Shown here: positions 1 through 7,562 of the stretch, piece by piece | Layout: every line of letters starts with the position of its first letter | Position numbering within the stretch: the stretch's first letter is position 1 | Assembly: GCA_025359265.1 (NCBI GenBank) | Contig: JANYHB010000062.1 | Span: 1 to 48,447 of the forward strand | Origin: Hyphomicrobiales bacterium | GTDB lineage: Bacteria; Pseudomonadota; Alphaproteobacteria; Rhizobiales; Aestuariivirgaceae | DNA: 48,447 nt | Reading direction: 5' to 3' | Notes under the pieces: generated by a model | What the model was told of the DNA's origin: nothing | Database searches by the model: none | What the model saw: the letters and a program-made list of their open reading frames with translations, nothing else | Translations under genes and position numbers: made by a program

Positions 1-45
1 TGAAAATGGCGCAGAATATCTGCCGGCGATGAAGCCGAGAAAAAA

Positions 46-954
46 TTAAGAATATATTTGTTGTTGGGCAGTGGCGCGCAAAGCTGCTTCATTGCCAATT
101 GCTGCCGCATCTTCAATCGGGCCTTGGAGGGCAACTTCGGAACTCTGCTTGCCGTCAAGCGACAATATCTGCCCACGGAAGGAAATTGTTTTGCCAGAGA
201 TTGTCGCGTGTCCAGCAATAGGCGTGCGACAGGAACCTTCGAGAGTGGCAAGAAACGCGCGTTCGCAGATAATCGCATCACCGGTGGTTTGGTGATGAAC
301 GGCTTCCACCAGCGTTCGGGCCCGGTGGTTGCTGATCTTGATCTCGATGCCAATTGCACCCTGGGCAACGGCAGGCAGCATTTCATCCATTTCCATGATG
401 GCGCTGATGTGCCGGGCCATGCCTAGTCGATTGAGGCCGGCCACGGCCAGAAATGTGCAGGTAGCCACGCCTTCGTCCAATTTTCGCATTCGCGTTTGCA
501 CGTTGCCGCGAAATTGCACTGTTTCAAGATCGGGCCTGATCCGCAAAGCCTGCGCGGTGCGGCGCACGGAAGAAGAGCCAAGCACGGCCCCGTGGGGCAA
601 GTCATGCAAGCTTTTGGCCGTCAAACTCACAAAGGCATCGCGCGCGTCTTCGCGTTGCAAGTTCGCTGCAATGTCCAAACCCTTTGGCAAGATGGCCGGC
701 AAGTCTTTCATTGAGTGCACGGCAAGGTCGATATTTTCGGCCTGCAACGCTTCCTCAATTTCAAAAGTGAAAAGACCCTTGCCACCAATTTCGGCGAGGG
801 GTTGATTGAGAATGCGGTCTCCCGTGGTGTTGATCACCACAATTTCAAATTGATTTTCATCCAGACTGTGCGCCTGCATCAATTGAAACCGCGTTTCATG
901 GGCTTGCGCAAGGGCAAGCGGCGACCCTCGGGTTCCGATACGGATCACGCCCAT
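46..954 (-). CDS. hemC: Hydroxymethylbilane synthase (porphobilinogen deaminase)
   Basis: This cytoplasmic enzyme joins four porphobilinogen molecules into hydroxymethylbilane in tetrapyrrole synthesis. The 302-residue product has the family N-terminus (IGTRGSPLALAQA, residues 6-18), the catalytic Asp84 in VHSMKDLP, the SSSVRR loop near 127-132, and the dipyrromethane-cofactor cysteine Cys242 in EGSCRTPIAGHA. The length is normal. It lies 21 bases downstream of hemA on the same strand, so the two haem genes are probably co-transcribed. The annotated start is the natural family start. Nothing recognisable was seen in the 45 bases between its stop and the window edge. Confidence 0.97.
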   Translation of the reverse strand: MGVIRIGTRGSPLALAQAHETRFQLMQAHSLDENQFEIVVINTTGDRILNQPLAEIGGKGLFTFEIEEALQAENIDLAVHSMKDLPAILPKGLDIAANLQREDARDAFVSLTAKSLHDLPHGAVLGSSSVRRTAQALRIRPDLETVQFRGNVQTRMRKLDEGVATCTFLAVAGLNRLGMARHISAIMEMDEMLPAVAQGAIGIEIKISNHRARTLVEAVHHQTTGDAIICERAFLATLEGSCRTPIAGHATISGKTISFRGQILSLDGKQSSEVALQGPIEDAAAIGNEAALRATAQQQIYS

Positions 955-975
955 CGTCGCCTTAGCAATAATGTT

Positions 976-2205
976 TCAGGCAACGGCACGGCTCAATGCA
1001 CAATGACTCCACAGTTCCGAGAGAGCTTTGGTGAGTTTGGCAATGTCTTCATCCGTGTGAAAAGGCGATGGCGTGATGCGCAGGCGCTCAGTGCCTTTCG
1101 GCACCGTGGGGTAGTTAATGGGTTGAATATAAATGCCATATTTATCCATCAACACATCGCTGATCATTTTGCATTTGGCAGCATTGCCCACCATGACGGG
1201 GATGATGTGGCTTTCATTGTCCATCATCGGAATGCCAATGCCTTTCAATGCCGCCCGCACCTTGCTTACGGCGCGACGGTGGCGCATCCGCTCAATTTCA
1301 CTTTCTTTCAAATGGCGTACAGCGGTGCGAGCGCCTGCTGCAATGGCGGGAGGCAAAGCCGTGGTAAAAATAAACCCAGACGAAAAGCTGCGGACATAGT
1401 CACACAAAGCTTTTGAGGCTGCGATATAGCCGCCAACCACGCCGTAAGCCTTGCCCAATGTCGCTTCAATCACCGTGATGCGGTCCATCAAACCTTCACG
1501 CTCTGCAATGCCACCACCGCGCGGGCCATACATCCCCACGGCATGAACTTCATCAAGATAGGTCATCGCGCCATATTTCTCAGCCAAATCGCAAATGCCT
1601 TTAATGTTGCCGATATCGCCATCCATTGAGTAAACTGATTCAAAGGCAATCAGCTTCGGGCGGTCGGGCGCGATGTCTTTCAGATGCTTTTCCAAATCCA
1701 CCATGTCGTTGTGTTTAAAAATGCGGCGCTCCGCACGGCTGTAGCGTATGCCTTCGATCATCGAGGAATGATTGCCAGCATCGGATAAAATAACGCAGTT
1801 CGGCAGGCCGCCACCCAGGGCGCCCAAGGCGGCCCAATTTGAAATATATCCTGATGTGAACAATAAAGCCTGTTCTTTGCCGTGAAGATCAGCCAGTTCT
1901 TCTTCAAGCAAAACGTGCTCATGGCTGTTGCCGGAAATGTTGCGCGTGCCGCCGGCACCTGCACCATAGGCACGCAGCGCGGCACACGTTGCTTCAATCA
2001 CTTTGGGATGTTGGCCCATGCCAAGATAATCATTGGCACACCAAATCGTCACCTCTTGCGTAACCCCATCCTTATAGCGCTTGGCCTGTGGAAACGAGCC
2101 AGCCTTGCGCTCCAATTCGGCAAACACCCGGTAGCGCCCTTCTTGACGCAACTGGTTTAGCTCACTTTCAAAAAAATTCTGATGGTCAAATAGGGTGGAA
2201 GTCAT
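976..2205 (-). CDS. hemA: 5-aminolevulinate synthase (C4 pathway)
   Basis: This PLP enzyme condenses glycine with succinyl-CoA to give 5-aminolevulinate, the first step of haem synthesis in alphaproteobacteria. The 409-residue product has the alpha-oxoamine synthase signatures: the [12 protein letters not shown] stretch (81-92), HNDMVDLE (165-172), the cofactor-binding [11 protein letters not shown] (217-227) and the PLP lysine Lys252 in [13 protein letters not shown]. It resembles the kbl product later in the window, but the GTRNISG motif and its place beside hemC mark it as ALA synthase. Its ATG overlaps the stop codon of an upstream remnant (TGA at 2204-2202) in a four-base ATGA overlap, so it was once translationally coupled to that gene. 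Confidence 0.97.
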   Translation of the reverse strand: MTSTLFDHQNFFESELNQLRQEGRYRVFAELERKAGSFPQAKRYKDGVTQEVTIWCANDYLGMGQHPKVIEATCAALRAYGAGAGGTRNISGNSHEHVLLEEELADLHGKEQALLFTSGYISNWAALGALGGGLPNCVILSDAGNHSSMIEGIRYSRAERRIFKHNDMVDLEKHLKDIAPDRPKLIAFESVYSMDGDIGNIKGICDLAEKYGAMTYLDEVHAVGMYGPRGGGIAEREGLMDRITVIEATLGKAYGVVGGYIAASKALCDYVRSFSSGFIFTTALPPAIAAGARTAVRHLKESEIERMRHRRAVSKVRAALKGIGIPMMDNESHIIPVMVGNAAKCKMISDVLMDKYGIYIQPINYPTVPKGTERLRITPSPFHTDEDIAKLTKALSELWSHCALSRAVA

Positions 2206-2447
2206 AACAAGGCTCCGAGCACGGTATGATGATGTTCGTCGGGTTTGGGTTTAGTATTGGCATTATGCGACACATTGCGCTTTTTTGAAAGTGTCCATGT
2301 CCATAATTTCTCAGTGGGCAAGGGCGACATGAGAAAAATATGTTCGAGAAGGCCTATGCCGACAAGGGTTTCGGCCATGATGATGGTGAATGATTGTAGC
2401 AACGTCGCCAGATACAACAACCCGCCGAACAACGCAATGAAATTTCG
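2202..2447 (-). pseudogene. Probable C-terminal remnant of puhE (photosynthetic complex assembly protein, DUF3623)
   Basis: An open frame of about 80 codons ends in a four-base overlap with hemA; an in-frame stop lies at 2448-2450. Its middle contains VGIGLLEHIFLMSPLP followed by LWTWTL. This resembles, from memory, the C-terminal membrane segment of PuhE, which typically ends in an LEHWFLVLPLP...LWRW motif. In photosynthetic alphaproteobacteria puhE commonly sits directly upstream of hemA, as here. The rest of the roughly 260-residue protein is absent and no other photosynthesis gene is visible in the window. The assignment rests on a short motif plus gene order and is an inference; the alternative is a small unknown membrane protein. 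Confidence 0.5.
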
Positions 2448-2572
2448 TCAATTAAAAATAGCTGATGGCCGGAATGAGTTTCCAAACGAAAATTTCCATC
2501 AAGAGCCAGGCCCTTGTGTTTTCGATCATTTACCAAGGTTTTGAGAGTGGCGCGAAAAAACTGCCTTCTTTT

Positions 2573-2773
2573 TCAGGCACACTTTGATTTGGTTTTAGCA
2601 TCAAAAATAATCTCAACCCAATGCGCGCACTGTAATCTGCCATCAGTTCGTTCGGTGTCAACAAAAATAGACACAATTTTCAACAGGTCGATTTGGTGGA
2701 AATCGGCTGAACCCACCTCGGTATGCAGGCAAAACTGGTTAAATACCCACTGTGTCACGCTAAGAATTGTCAT
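2573..2773 (-). CDS. Small hypothetical protein coupled to the dioxygenase
   Basis: A 66-codon frame begins with ATG at 2773, overlapping the dioxygenase stop codon as ATGA, with GGAG immediately upstream (inside the dioxygenase codons for KEK). That arrangement is typical of translational coupling and is the main reason to list it. The product has no signal peptide or membrane segment and matches no family I recognise. It may be the beginning of a longer gene cut by the deletions that shaped this region, since its 3' side (2448-2572) shows nothing recognisable and is followed by the puhE-like remnant. Confidence 0.35.
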   Translation of the reverse strand: MTILSVTQWVFNQFCLHTEVGSADFHQIDLLKIVSIFVDTERTDGRLQCAHWVEIIFDAKTKSKCA

Positions 2774-3555
2774 TTCTCCTTGCTCAGAATAAAGTTCCAT
2801 TCAACGCTCCTGAATGGGTTGGGCAGGCTTCTTTCAGCTGCTTGCTTGGGATTATTGACATGTTTGAAATCAGCAATCAGGCTTTGCTTTACGCCAAAGA
2901 CGGCATCTTCTTTCAACCAAGGACAATCCGGCGTGAAAATATGGGTGATCACTGTCTCATAGCCAGGCGCTGAAACGATGAAGTGCAAGTGTGCGGGGCG
3001 GTTGGGGTTTCGGTCTAGGGCCTTCAACATATCGCCCACCGTGCCATCGTAAGGAATGGGATAGAAACGCGGATAGGCCGAGCGGAAGAAATAGCGCCCC
3101 ATTTTGTCAGACGTGAATATACCACGCAAATTATTTTCGGGCTGTACGCCTTTTTGCTGCACGTCATAAAAGCCATCTTCATTGGCTTGCCACACATCCA
3201 ACTTGGCCCCGGCGATTGCTTTACCTTTGGCATTGCGGACGGTGCCGTGCACCCAGAGCGGTTCACCCTTTCCATCTAAGCAAATGTTTGCCCCATTATC
3301 AAAATGGGGCACGTTGGCGATATGGAAGGGGCCCAGCACAGTGGATTCAGTTTCGCCATGCGATTTATGATTGTTCAGTGTTTCAACCAGCATCGAAATA
3401 CCCAGCGTGTCTGACAACAAAATAAACTCTTGCCGCCAATCGGTGCTAAGCTGGCCAGTGCGGGTGAGGAAATTGACGCCATACGTCCATTCTTCCATTG
3501 TCGGTTTGGTTTCCTTGATGAAAGCGTGCAGGTGCTTCACCAAACTATTCACCAC
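2770..3555 (-). CDS. Hydroxyquinol 1,2-dioxygenase-like intradiol dioxygenase, N-terminus shortened
   Basis: Intradiol dioxygenases use Fe(III) to open catechol-type rings between the hydroxyls. This 261-residue frame carries the expected iron ligands: Tyr130 (EDGFYDV), Tyr165 (RFYPIPYDG), His189 and His191 (RPAHLHF). The IPYDG and DTLGISMLV stretches point to the hydroxyquinol (benzene-1,2,4-triol) group. Family members usually carry about 25-35 more residues before the LVKHLHAF helix. Here the frame stays open upstream to about 3616, but that sequence is the 5' end of a maleylacetate reductase gene in another frame, so the original start was removed by a deletion. Translation may begin at GTG 3555 by reinitiation after the short upstream frame (stop at 3545). 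The missing helix belongs to the dimer-forming N-terminal domain, so activity is uncertain. Confidence 0.8.
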   Translation of the reverse strand: MVNSLVKHLHAFIKETKPTMEEWTYGVNFLTRTGQLSTDWRQEFILLSDTLGISMLVETLNNHKSHGETESTVLGPFHIANVPHFDNGANICLDGKGEPLWVHGTVRNAKGKAIAGAKLDVWQANEDGFYDVQQKGVQPENNLRGIFTSDKMGRYFFRSAYPRFYPIPYDGTVGDMLKALDRNPNRPAHLHFIVSAPGYETVITHIFTPDCPWLKEDAVFGVKQSLIADFKHVNNPKQAAERSLPNPFRSVEWNFILSKEK

Positions 3556-3655
3556 TAGCTTGGCGCGTTTGTTTGGCTTCAGCGGCAGCTTCAGAGATTT
3601 TGCCGCGCCCGAAGATTACGCGAACCGGCAAGGCTGTATAAATGAATGGTGACAT
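3545..3655 (-). pseudogene. Maleylacetate reductase, first codons only
   Basis: A 36-codon frame starts one base after the BKACE stop codon (TAG, one base, ATG at 3655). It reads FIYTALPVRVIFGRGKI near its start, the characteristic beginning of iron-containing maleylacetate reductases, normally about 350 residues. After about 25 residues it stops resembling the family and terminates at 3545, inside the dioxygenase frame. Maleylacetate reductase acts directly after hydroxyquinol dioxygenase, so a deletion of roughly 1 kb appears to have joined the start of this gene to the body of its pathway partner. The reaction is therefore not encoded here. Confidence 0.75.
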
Positions 3656-3656
3656 C

Positions 3657-4586
3657 CTAAAAGCCCACACTGTCGCCGCCTTTGAGCGCCAGTATTTCAC
3701 GCGCTTCTTTTGGCGTCGCAATTTCCAGGCCCAGTTCTTCGATGATGGTGCGGATTTTGCGCACTTGTTCGGCGTTTGATGTGGCAAGTTTGCCGCGCCC
3801 AATATAAAGCGAATCTTCCAACCCCACGCGCACATTGCCGCCCATCAGCGCCGCTTGTGTGCAGAACGGAATTTGGTTCTTGCTAGCTGCGAGAACCGAC
3901 CATTGATAATCTTTGCCGAACAGTTTGTCGGCGGTTTCCTTCATAAAAATCAGGTTGCGCATATCGGCCCCTATACCGCCGAGAATTCCAAAAATCATTT
4001 GCACAAAAAATGGCGGCTTCACCAGGCCTTTGTCCACAAAATGCGCCAGGTTATAAAGATGACCCACATCATAACATTCATGCTCAAAGCGGGTGCCGTG
4101 CTGCTCACCCAAATCTTTCAATATTCGTCTGATATCTTTGAATGTGTTACGGAAAATAAAATCATCCGTGCCTCTCAGATAGGGTTCTTCCCAACTGTGT
4201 TTCCACTCTTTGTAACGATCCGCCAATCCAAAAATTGCAAAATTCATCGAGCCCATATTGAGAGAGCACATTTCTGGTTTTGCCACCATTGGTGCCGCTA
4301 GGCGCTGGTCAACTGTCATGTTCAATCCACCACCCGTTGTGATGTTCAACACCGCATCGCAGGCCTGTTTGATGCGCGGCAGGAATTGTATGAACACCGC
4401 TGGGTCTGGCGTGGGCTTGCCGTCTTTCGGGTCTCTTGCGTGAAGATGAATGATGGCCGCACCCGCCTTCGCCGCCTCGATGGATTGTTGCGCAATCTCA
4501 TCCGGCGTTATTGGCAAATGCGGCGACATGGTGGGTGTGTGAATGCCGCCTGTGATGGCCACTGAGATGATAACTTTATTTGCCAT
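3657..4586 (-). CDS. BKACE family beta-keto acid cleavage enzyme (DUF849)
   Basis: Members condense a beta-keto acid with acetyl-CoA and split it to acetoacetate and a new CoA ester; the first characterised member cleaves 3-keto-5-aminohexanoate. The 309-residue product is of family length. It shows the N-terminal VAITGGIHTPTMSP segment, the zinc-binding pair His47 and His49 in IIHLHARDPKDG, the NITTGGG stretch, and the GLEDSLY segment whose glutamate is a likely third ligand. The substrate cannot be told from sequence. Its place between a LivM permease tail and two ring-cleavage genes suggests it processed an aromatic or branched keto acid. The ATG follows the livM stop by three bases, with AAGGA upstream. 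Confidence 0.9.
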   Translation of the reverse strand: MANKVIISVAITGGIHTPTMSPHLPITPDEIAQQSIEAAKAGAAIIHLHARDPKDGKPTPDPAVFIQFLPRIKQACDAVLNITTGGGLNMTVDQRLAAPMVAKPEMCSLNMGSMNFAIFGLADRYKEWKHSWEEPYLRGTDDFIFRNTFKDIRRILKDLGEQHGTRFEHECYDVGHLYNLAHFVDKGLVKPPFFVQMIFGILGGIGADMRNLIFMKETADKLFGKDYQWSVLAASKNQIPFCTQAALMGGNVRVGLEDSLYIGRGKLATSNAEQVRKIRTIIEELGLEIATPKEAREILALKGGDSVGF

Positions 4587-4589
4587 GTC

Positions 4590-4766
4590 TCAATCCTTAT
4601 GCACCACACGGTATCCCGTTGGAAAAAGTGAAATGTTGAATCGATTTTTGATGAAACCCCAAATACCTTGCGGCGCCAATAGCATGATGACAATGGCAAG
4701 CGCACCTAAGATCATCAAGTAAATGCTGCCAAGATCGGGAAGGAATTCGCGCAGGAGAAAATAGAT
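4590..4766 (-). pseudogene. LivM-type branched-chain amino acid ABC permease, C-terminal remnant
   Basis: The last 58 or so codons of a longer minus-strand frame read as the end of a LivM permease: a final membrane helix (SIYLMILGALAIVIMLLAPQ) followed by GIWGF and LFPTGYRV, which is typical of this family. Upstream of about 4766 the sequence no longer encodes permease. It becomes the opposite strand of an IclR regulator. A complete LivM is about 300-350 residues, so most of the gene is lost. Its stop lies three bases before BKACE, showing it once headed this minus-strand operon. Confidence 0.72.
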
Positions 4767-4770
4767 CGGC

Positions 4771-5175
4771 GTGCAAGCTGTCTCTGCAGTTGGCGATATT
4801 TTTCCGATGCATTGCACAGCGTATGGCAAGGCGGCCCTGGCGCAGCTTGTCGATGAGACGATACCAAAGATACTGGGCGACAATTTGCGGATTTTCACCA
4901 CCAAAACTATCGGTAAGTTCGATGAGATTCTAAACGAAATCAGTCGAATTCGCGAAACATCTCTGGCTATTGACATTGAGGAACACACGCTTGGCATCTG
5001 CGCCCTTGGCATGGCTTTCAAAGATCGCGCGCGGCAGGTCTATGCTGTTTCAATGCCAATTCCAACGGTTCGATTTGCGACAATGCGTGCGCGGTGTGAG
5101 CCGCTTTTGGTGGCCGCAGTCCAATCCATAAAGCACAAGTTGGAGCAACGCTCACGATCACATGATTCACAATGA
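4771..5175 (+). pseudogene. IclR-family transcriptional regulator, C-terminal effector domain only
   Basis: The frame encodes about 134 residues that match the effector-binding domain of IclR regulators: VSAVGDIFPMHCTAYGKAAL at the start, then SRIRETSLAIDIEEHTLGI, GMAF and YAVSMPIPTVRF. The N-terminal winged-helix DNA-binding domain and the linker, about 100-120 residues, are missing because the sequence switches at about 4766-4771 to the tail of a livM gene on the other strand. Without its DNA-binding half it cannot act as a repressor. The GTG at 4771 is simply the first possible start after the junction. It converges on the dehydratase gene at 5222. Confidence 0.8.
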
Positions 5176-5221
5176 TGATTGCAAGCTTTCGACAGGCGTT
5201 AGCAGCTTGCAAAATTGCCGG

Positions 5222-6406
5222 TCAATCTAAAGGCACCAGCGTGCTGTGATCACGGATTTCCATGCCGAAGCCCGGGGTGCTGGGTATTTTTAATTTCCCA
5301 TTGACGGGAACAGGTTCGCCCACGAAGAGGTTGCCAAAAACCGGTTGAATGGTTTTACCGTCAGGGCTGGCGGCCACATATTCACAGAACGCATTGCCGG
5401 GCTGGCTAGCAACGAAATGATATGAATAGGGCCCGCTGCCATGCGGAATAACCGGCGTATCGTAAGCCGCAGCATGCGCAGCAATACGCAAGGTTTCGGT
5501 TAGCCCGCCCGCCCACATCACATCGGGCTGCAGAATATCAATGGTTCGTTCAGCGATGAGTTGGCGAAAGCCATAACGGGTATATTCGTGTTCAGCCGTG
5601 GTCCATTTCAAAGCGGGATGAGCCGCTTTTATTTCACGGTAGCCATCATCGTCATCCGGTGACAACACCTCTTCCCACCAATGGATATTGAACGGTTTTG
5701 CGGCCTCAGCGAGGCGGATGGCATAGTTCACGGTTAAAGACATGTAACAGTCAACCATCAATGGATAATGCGGCCCCACGGCCGCGCGCTGTTTGGCAAG
5801 ATATTCCAGATTCTTTTTAAAGCCTTCTTCGCCATCGAAGTGACTATGAGGCAATGGTACTTTGGCACCCCAAAAACCCAGCTGCTTAATAGCCAGCGGT
5901 TCTGGTGTGGTGCAATACAAAGTAATTTCTTCCTGCGCCAAGCCGCCGATAAGGTTGTAGACCGGTTCGCGGCGCACTTTGCCAACCAAGTCCCACAGCG
6001 CCAGATCAATTGCGCTGATTGCCATGATGGTAAGGCCCTTGCGGCCATACGGCAGTGACGACCTATAGAGCTGATCCCAAATGCGATTAATATTTCGAGC
6101 ATCTTCACCTATAATGAAGCGCGAAAAATGGTGTTTGATCAGCCAGGCAGCAGGCATGCCGCCCGAACCAGTGGCAACCCCAATGGTTCCATCTTCGGTT
6201 TCAATCTCAACGACGAGTGCGCCGATCACACCGATGCCCCAGCTTGATCTTTTATCACGATATTTTGCATACCCAGACATGGGGTTAGCGATAAGACTAT
6301 CAACCAGCCAATGATTGGATTCACCAGGTGTAAAATAAGTTCCGGTCTTCGCGGCAGGAGCAAGCGTGAAAACGCGAAGGTGTTTGATTTTAAATGCTGC
6401 GCTCAT
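5222..6406 (-). CDS. rhmD: L-rhamnonate dehydratase (enolase superfamily)
   Basis: This enzyme removes water from L-rhamnonate to give 2-keto-3-deoxy-L-rhamnonate in non-phosphorylative L-rhamnose breakdown. The 394-residue product matches the family in NHWLVDSLIANPMSGY near the N-terminus, SSWGIGVIGALVVEIE, and the metal-binding Asp/Glu/Glu series of the barrel (LMVDCYMS, WWEEVL, TTAEHEYT). The general-acid histidine is in PVIPHGSGPYSYH and the capping segment GEPVPVNGKL follows. The chosen start is ATG 6406, which overlaps the rhaM stop as ATGA; a longer frame back to 6490 would run through rhaM. Related acid-sugar dehydratases (fuconate) are possible, but the N-terminal motif favours rhamnonate. 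Confidence 0.88.
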   Translation of the reverse strand: MSAAFKIKHLRVFTLAPAAKTGTYFTPGESNHWLVDSLIANPMSGYAKYRDKRSSWGIGVIGALVVEIETEDGTIGVATGSGGMPAAWLIKHHFSRFIIGEDARNINRIWDQLYRSSLPYGRKGLTIMAISAIDLALWDLVGKVRREPVYNLIGGLAQEEITLYCTTPEPLAIKQLGFWGAKVPLPHSHFDGEEGFKKNLEYLAKQRAAVGPHYPLMVDCYMSLTVNYAIRLAEAAKPFNIHWWEEVLSPDDDDGYREIKAAHPALKWTTAEHEYTRYGFRQLIAERTIDILQPDVMWAGGLTETLRIAAHAAAYDTPVIPHGSGPYSYHFVASQPGNAFCEYVAASPDGKTIQPVFGNLFVGEPVPVNGKLKIPSTPGFGMEIRDHSTLVPLD

Positions 6407-6720
6407 TTGAGATAGAACACCTGCTTGAGTGGGATTTGCAGTGGTGCGTTGCTTGGATGACTTTCCATGATGTCGCACATGAAGGCCCACCAGCGTTTGA
6501 CAATTTCTGTATTGGGCAATTGGTCAAGCTTATTATCGTCGGAGCACATGAGTGTGCCAAAAAGATGGTTGTCTTCCGGGTCAAGCCAAATCGTGTAATC
6601 CGAAACGCCAGCATTTTTCAGCGCCGTGATCAACTCAGGATAAATCTCGGCATGGCGCTTTTCATATTCAGCTGCCTGATCTGGATTGAGGTTCATGCGA
6701 AAGGCAATCCGTTCAGGCAT
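6403..6720 (-). CDS. rhaM: L-rhamnose mutarotase
   Basis: RhaM interconverts the alpha and beta anomers of L-rhamnose. The 105-residue product has the family pattern: AFRMNLNPDQAAEYEKRH at the N-terminus, then YPEL, the central DYTIWLDPEDNHLFG segment and WWAFMCDIM near the C-terminus. The ATG at 6720 lies eight bases inside the end of the GntR gene (TGA at 6715-6713), and its own stop overlaps rhmD, so the three genes are translationally linked. The in-frame extension upstream to 6780 is antisense-free coding sequence of the regulator and is not part of this gene. Confidence 0.9.
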   Translation of the reverse strand: MPERIAFRMNLNPDQAAEYEKRHAEIYPELITALKNAGVSDYTIWLDPEDNHLFGTLMCSDDNKLDQLPNTEIVKRWWAFMCDIMESHPSNAPLQIPLKQVFYLK

Positions 6721-7552
6721 TTCCGCTTCCTCCAGCAGGTTCAGCACCTGCCACGAATTGAATGGTCGTATCCCGCACATGTTCGAGATGGCTGCGATAG
6801 GCTTTCGCTGCCTCTGCCGCGTTGCAATTCATAATTGCTTCGGCCACTTCAATGTGTTGGCACACACTTTTTTCGATGATGCCCGGCACCGTGCTGGCAA
6901 CGCGGCGCACATCCAAGCCAACATTATAGAGACCTTGCGCCATGGTGCAGAGCATTGAATTGTTTGCAGCGATGTAAATCGCGTCATGAAACTCAATATC
7001 GAGTAGGCGAAATGCCAGTGGATCATGGTGGAACGCCCGGCCGTCGACGGCAAGCTTCAGGATGCGCTGGCGCATTTCGGTGCTGGCCCGCTTGGCACAA
7101 AGTCGAACCAGAGTAACGTCAACAGCGTCGCGCGCTTCGAATTGTTGGTCTGCATCATAGTCAGCGGCGCTCAACATAATGTTGAATGGAGCAACAAGTC
7201 TGGATGGTGAAAGGTCGGTTACTGAGTACCTGCCTCCTTGCCTGCTTTCCAATACACCCATGATAGTCAGAGCTTTTAGCGCTTCGCGCAAAGGGGGGCG
7301 CGAGATTGAAAACGCGACAGTCATTTGCGCCTCAGTCGGTAGTTGATCACCCGATTTGAGATTGCCTGATTTGATCATCGTCAGAATACGATTGGCAACT
7401 TGCTCAGAGATTGAGCGACGCTCTAGAGCCTGACCAGCAAATTCTGATGGCTTGGCGGCATTGCTTTGCGTTGTTACCAAAGCTAAAAAATTATCACCAG
7501 CAATGACGTTGTTATCAGCTGTCTGTAAGTTTATTTTAATCCTTGATCGCAA
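6713..7552 (-). CDS. GntR-family (FadR subfamily) regulator of the deoxy-sugar locus
   Basis: This is a 279-residue DNA-binding regulator. It has an N-terminal winged helix (ISEQVANRILTMI, then PTEAQMTVAFSISRPPLREAL as recognition helix, and GGRYSV as wing), followed by an all-helical FCD ligand domain with the metal-binding type histidines in FHDAIY and SHLEHVRD. FCD regulators usually sense sugar acids and repress. The start was set at TTG 7552 because GAGGAGG lies five bases upstream, overlapping the stop of the lactonase gene; a start at 7594 would overlap that gene by 32 bases. It lies inside the operon it probably controls through the palindrome at 8638-8669. Confidence 0.87.
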   Translation of the reverse strand: MRSRIKINLQTADNNVIAGDNFLALVTTQSNAAKPSEFAGQALERRSISEQVANRILTMIKSGNLKSGDQLPTEAQMTVAFSISRPPLREALKALTIMGVLESRQGGRYSVTDLSPSRLVAPFNIMLSAADYDADQQFEARDAVDVTLVRLCAKRASTEMRQRILKLAVDGRAFHHDPLAFRLLDIEFHDAIYIAANNSMLCTMAQGLYNVGLDVRRVASTVPGIIEKSVCQHIEVAEAIMNCNAAEAAKAYRSHLEHVRDTTIQFVAGAEPAGGSGNA

Positions 7553-7562
7553 AACTGCCTCC

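Noticed and set aside
715-1416. A 233-codon open frame on the plus strand across hemC and hemA
   Set aside because: It is fully antisense to two well-recognised genes and its translation shows no family features.
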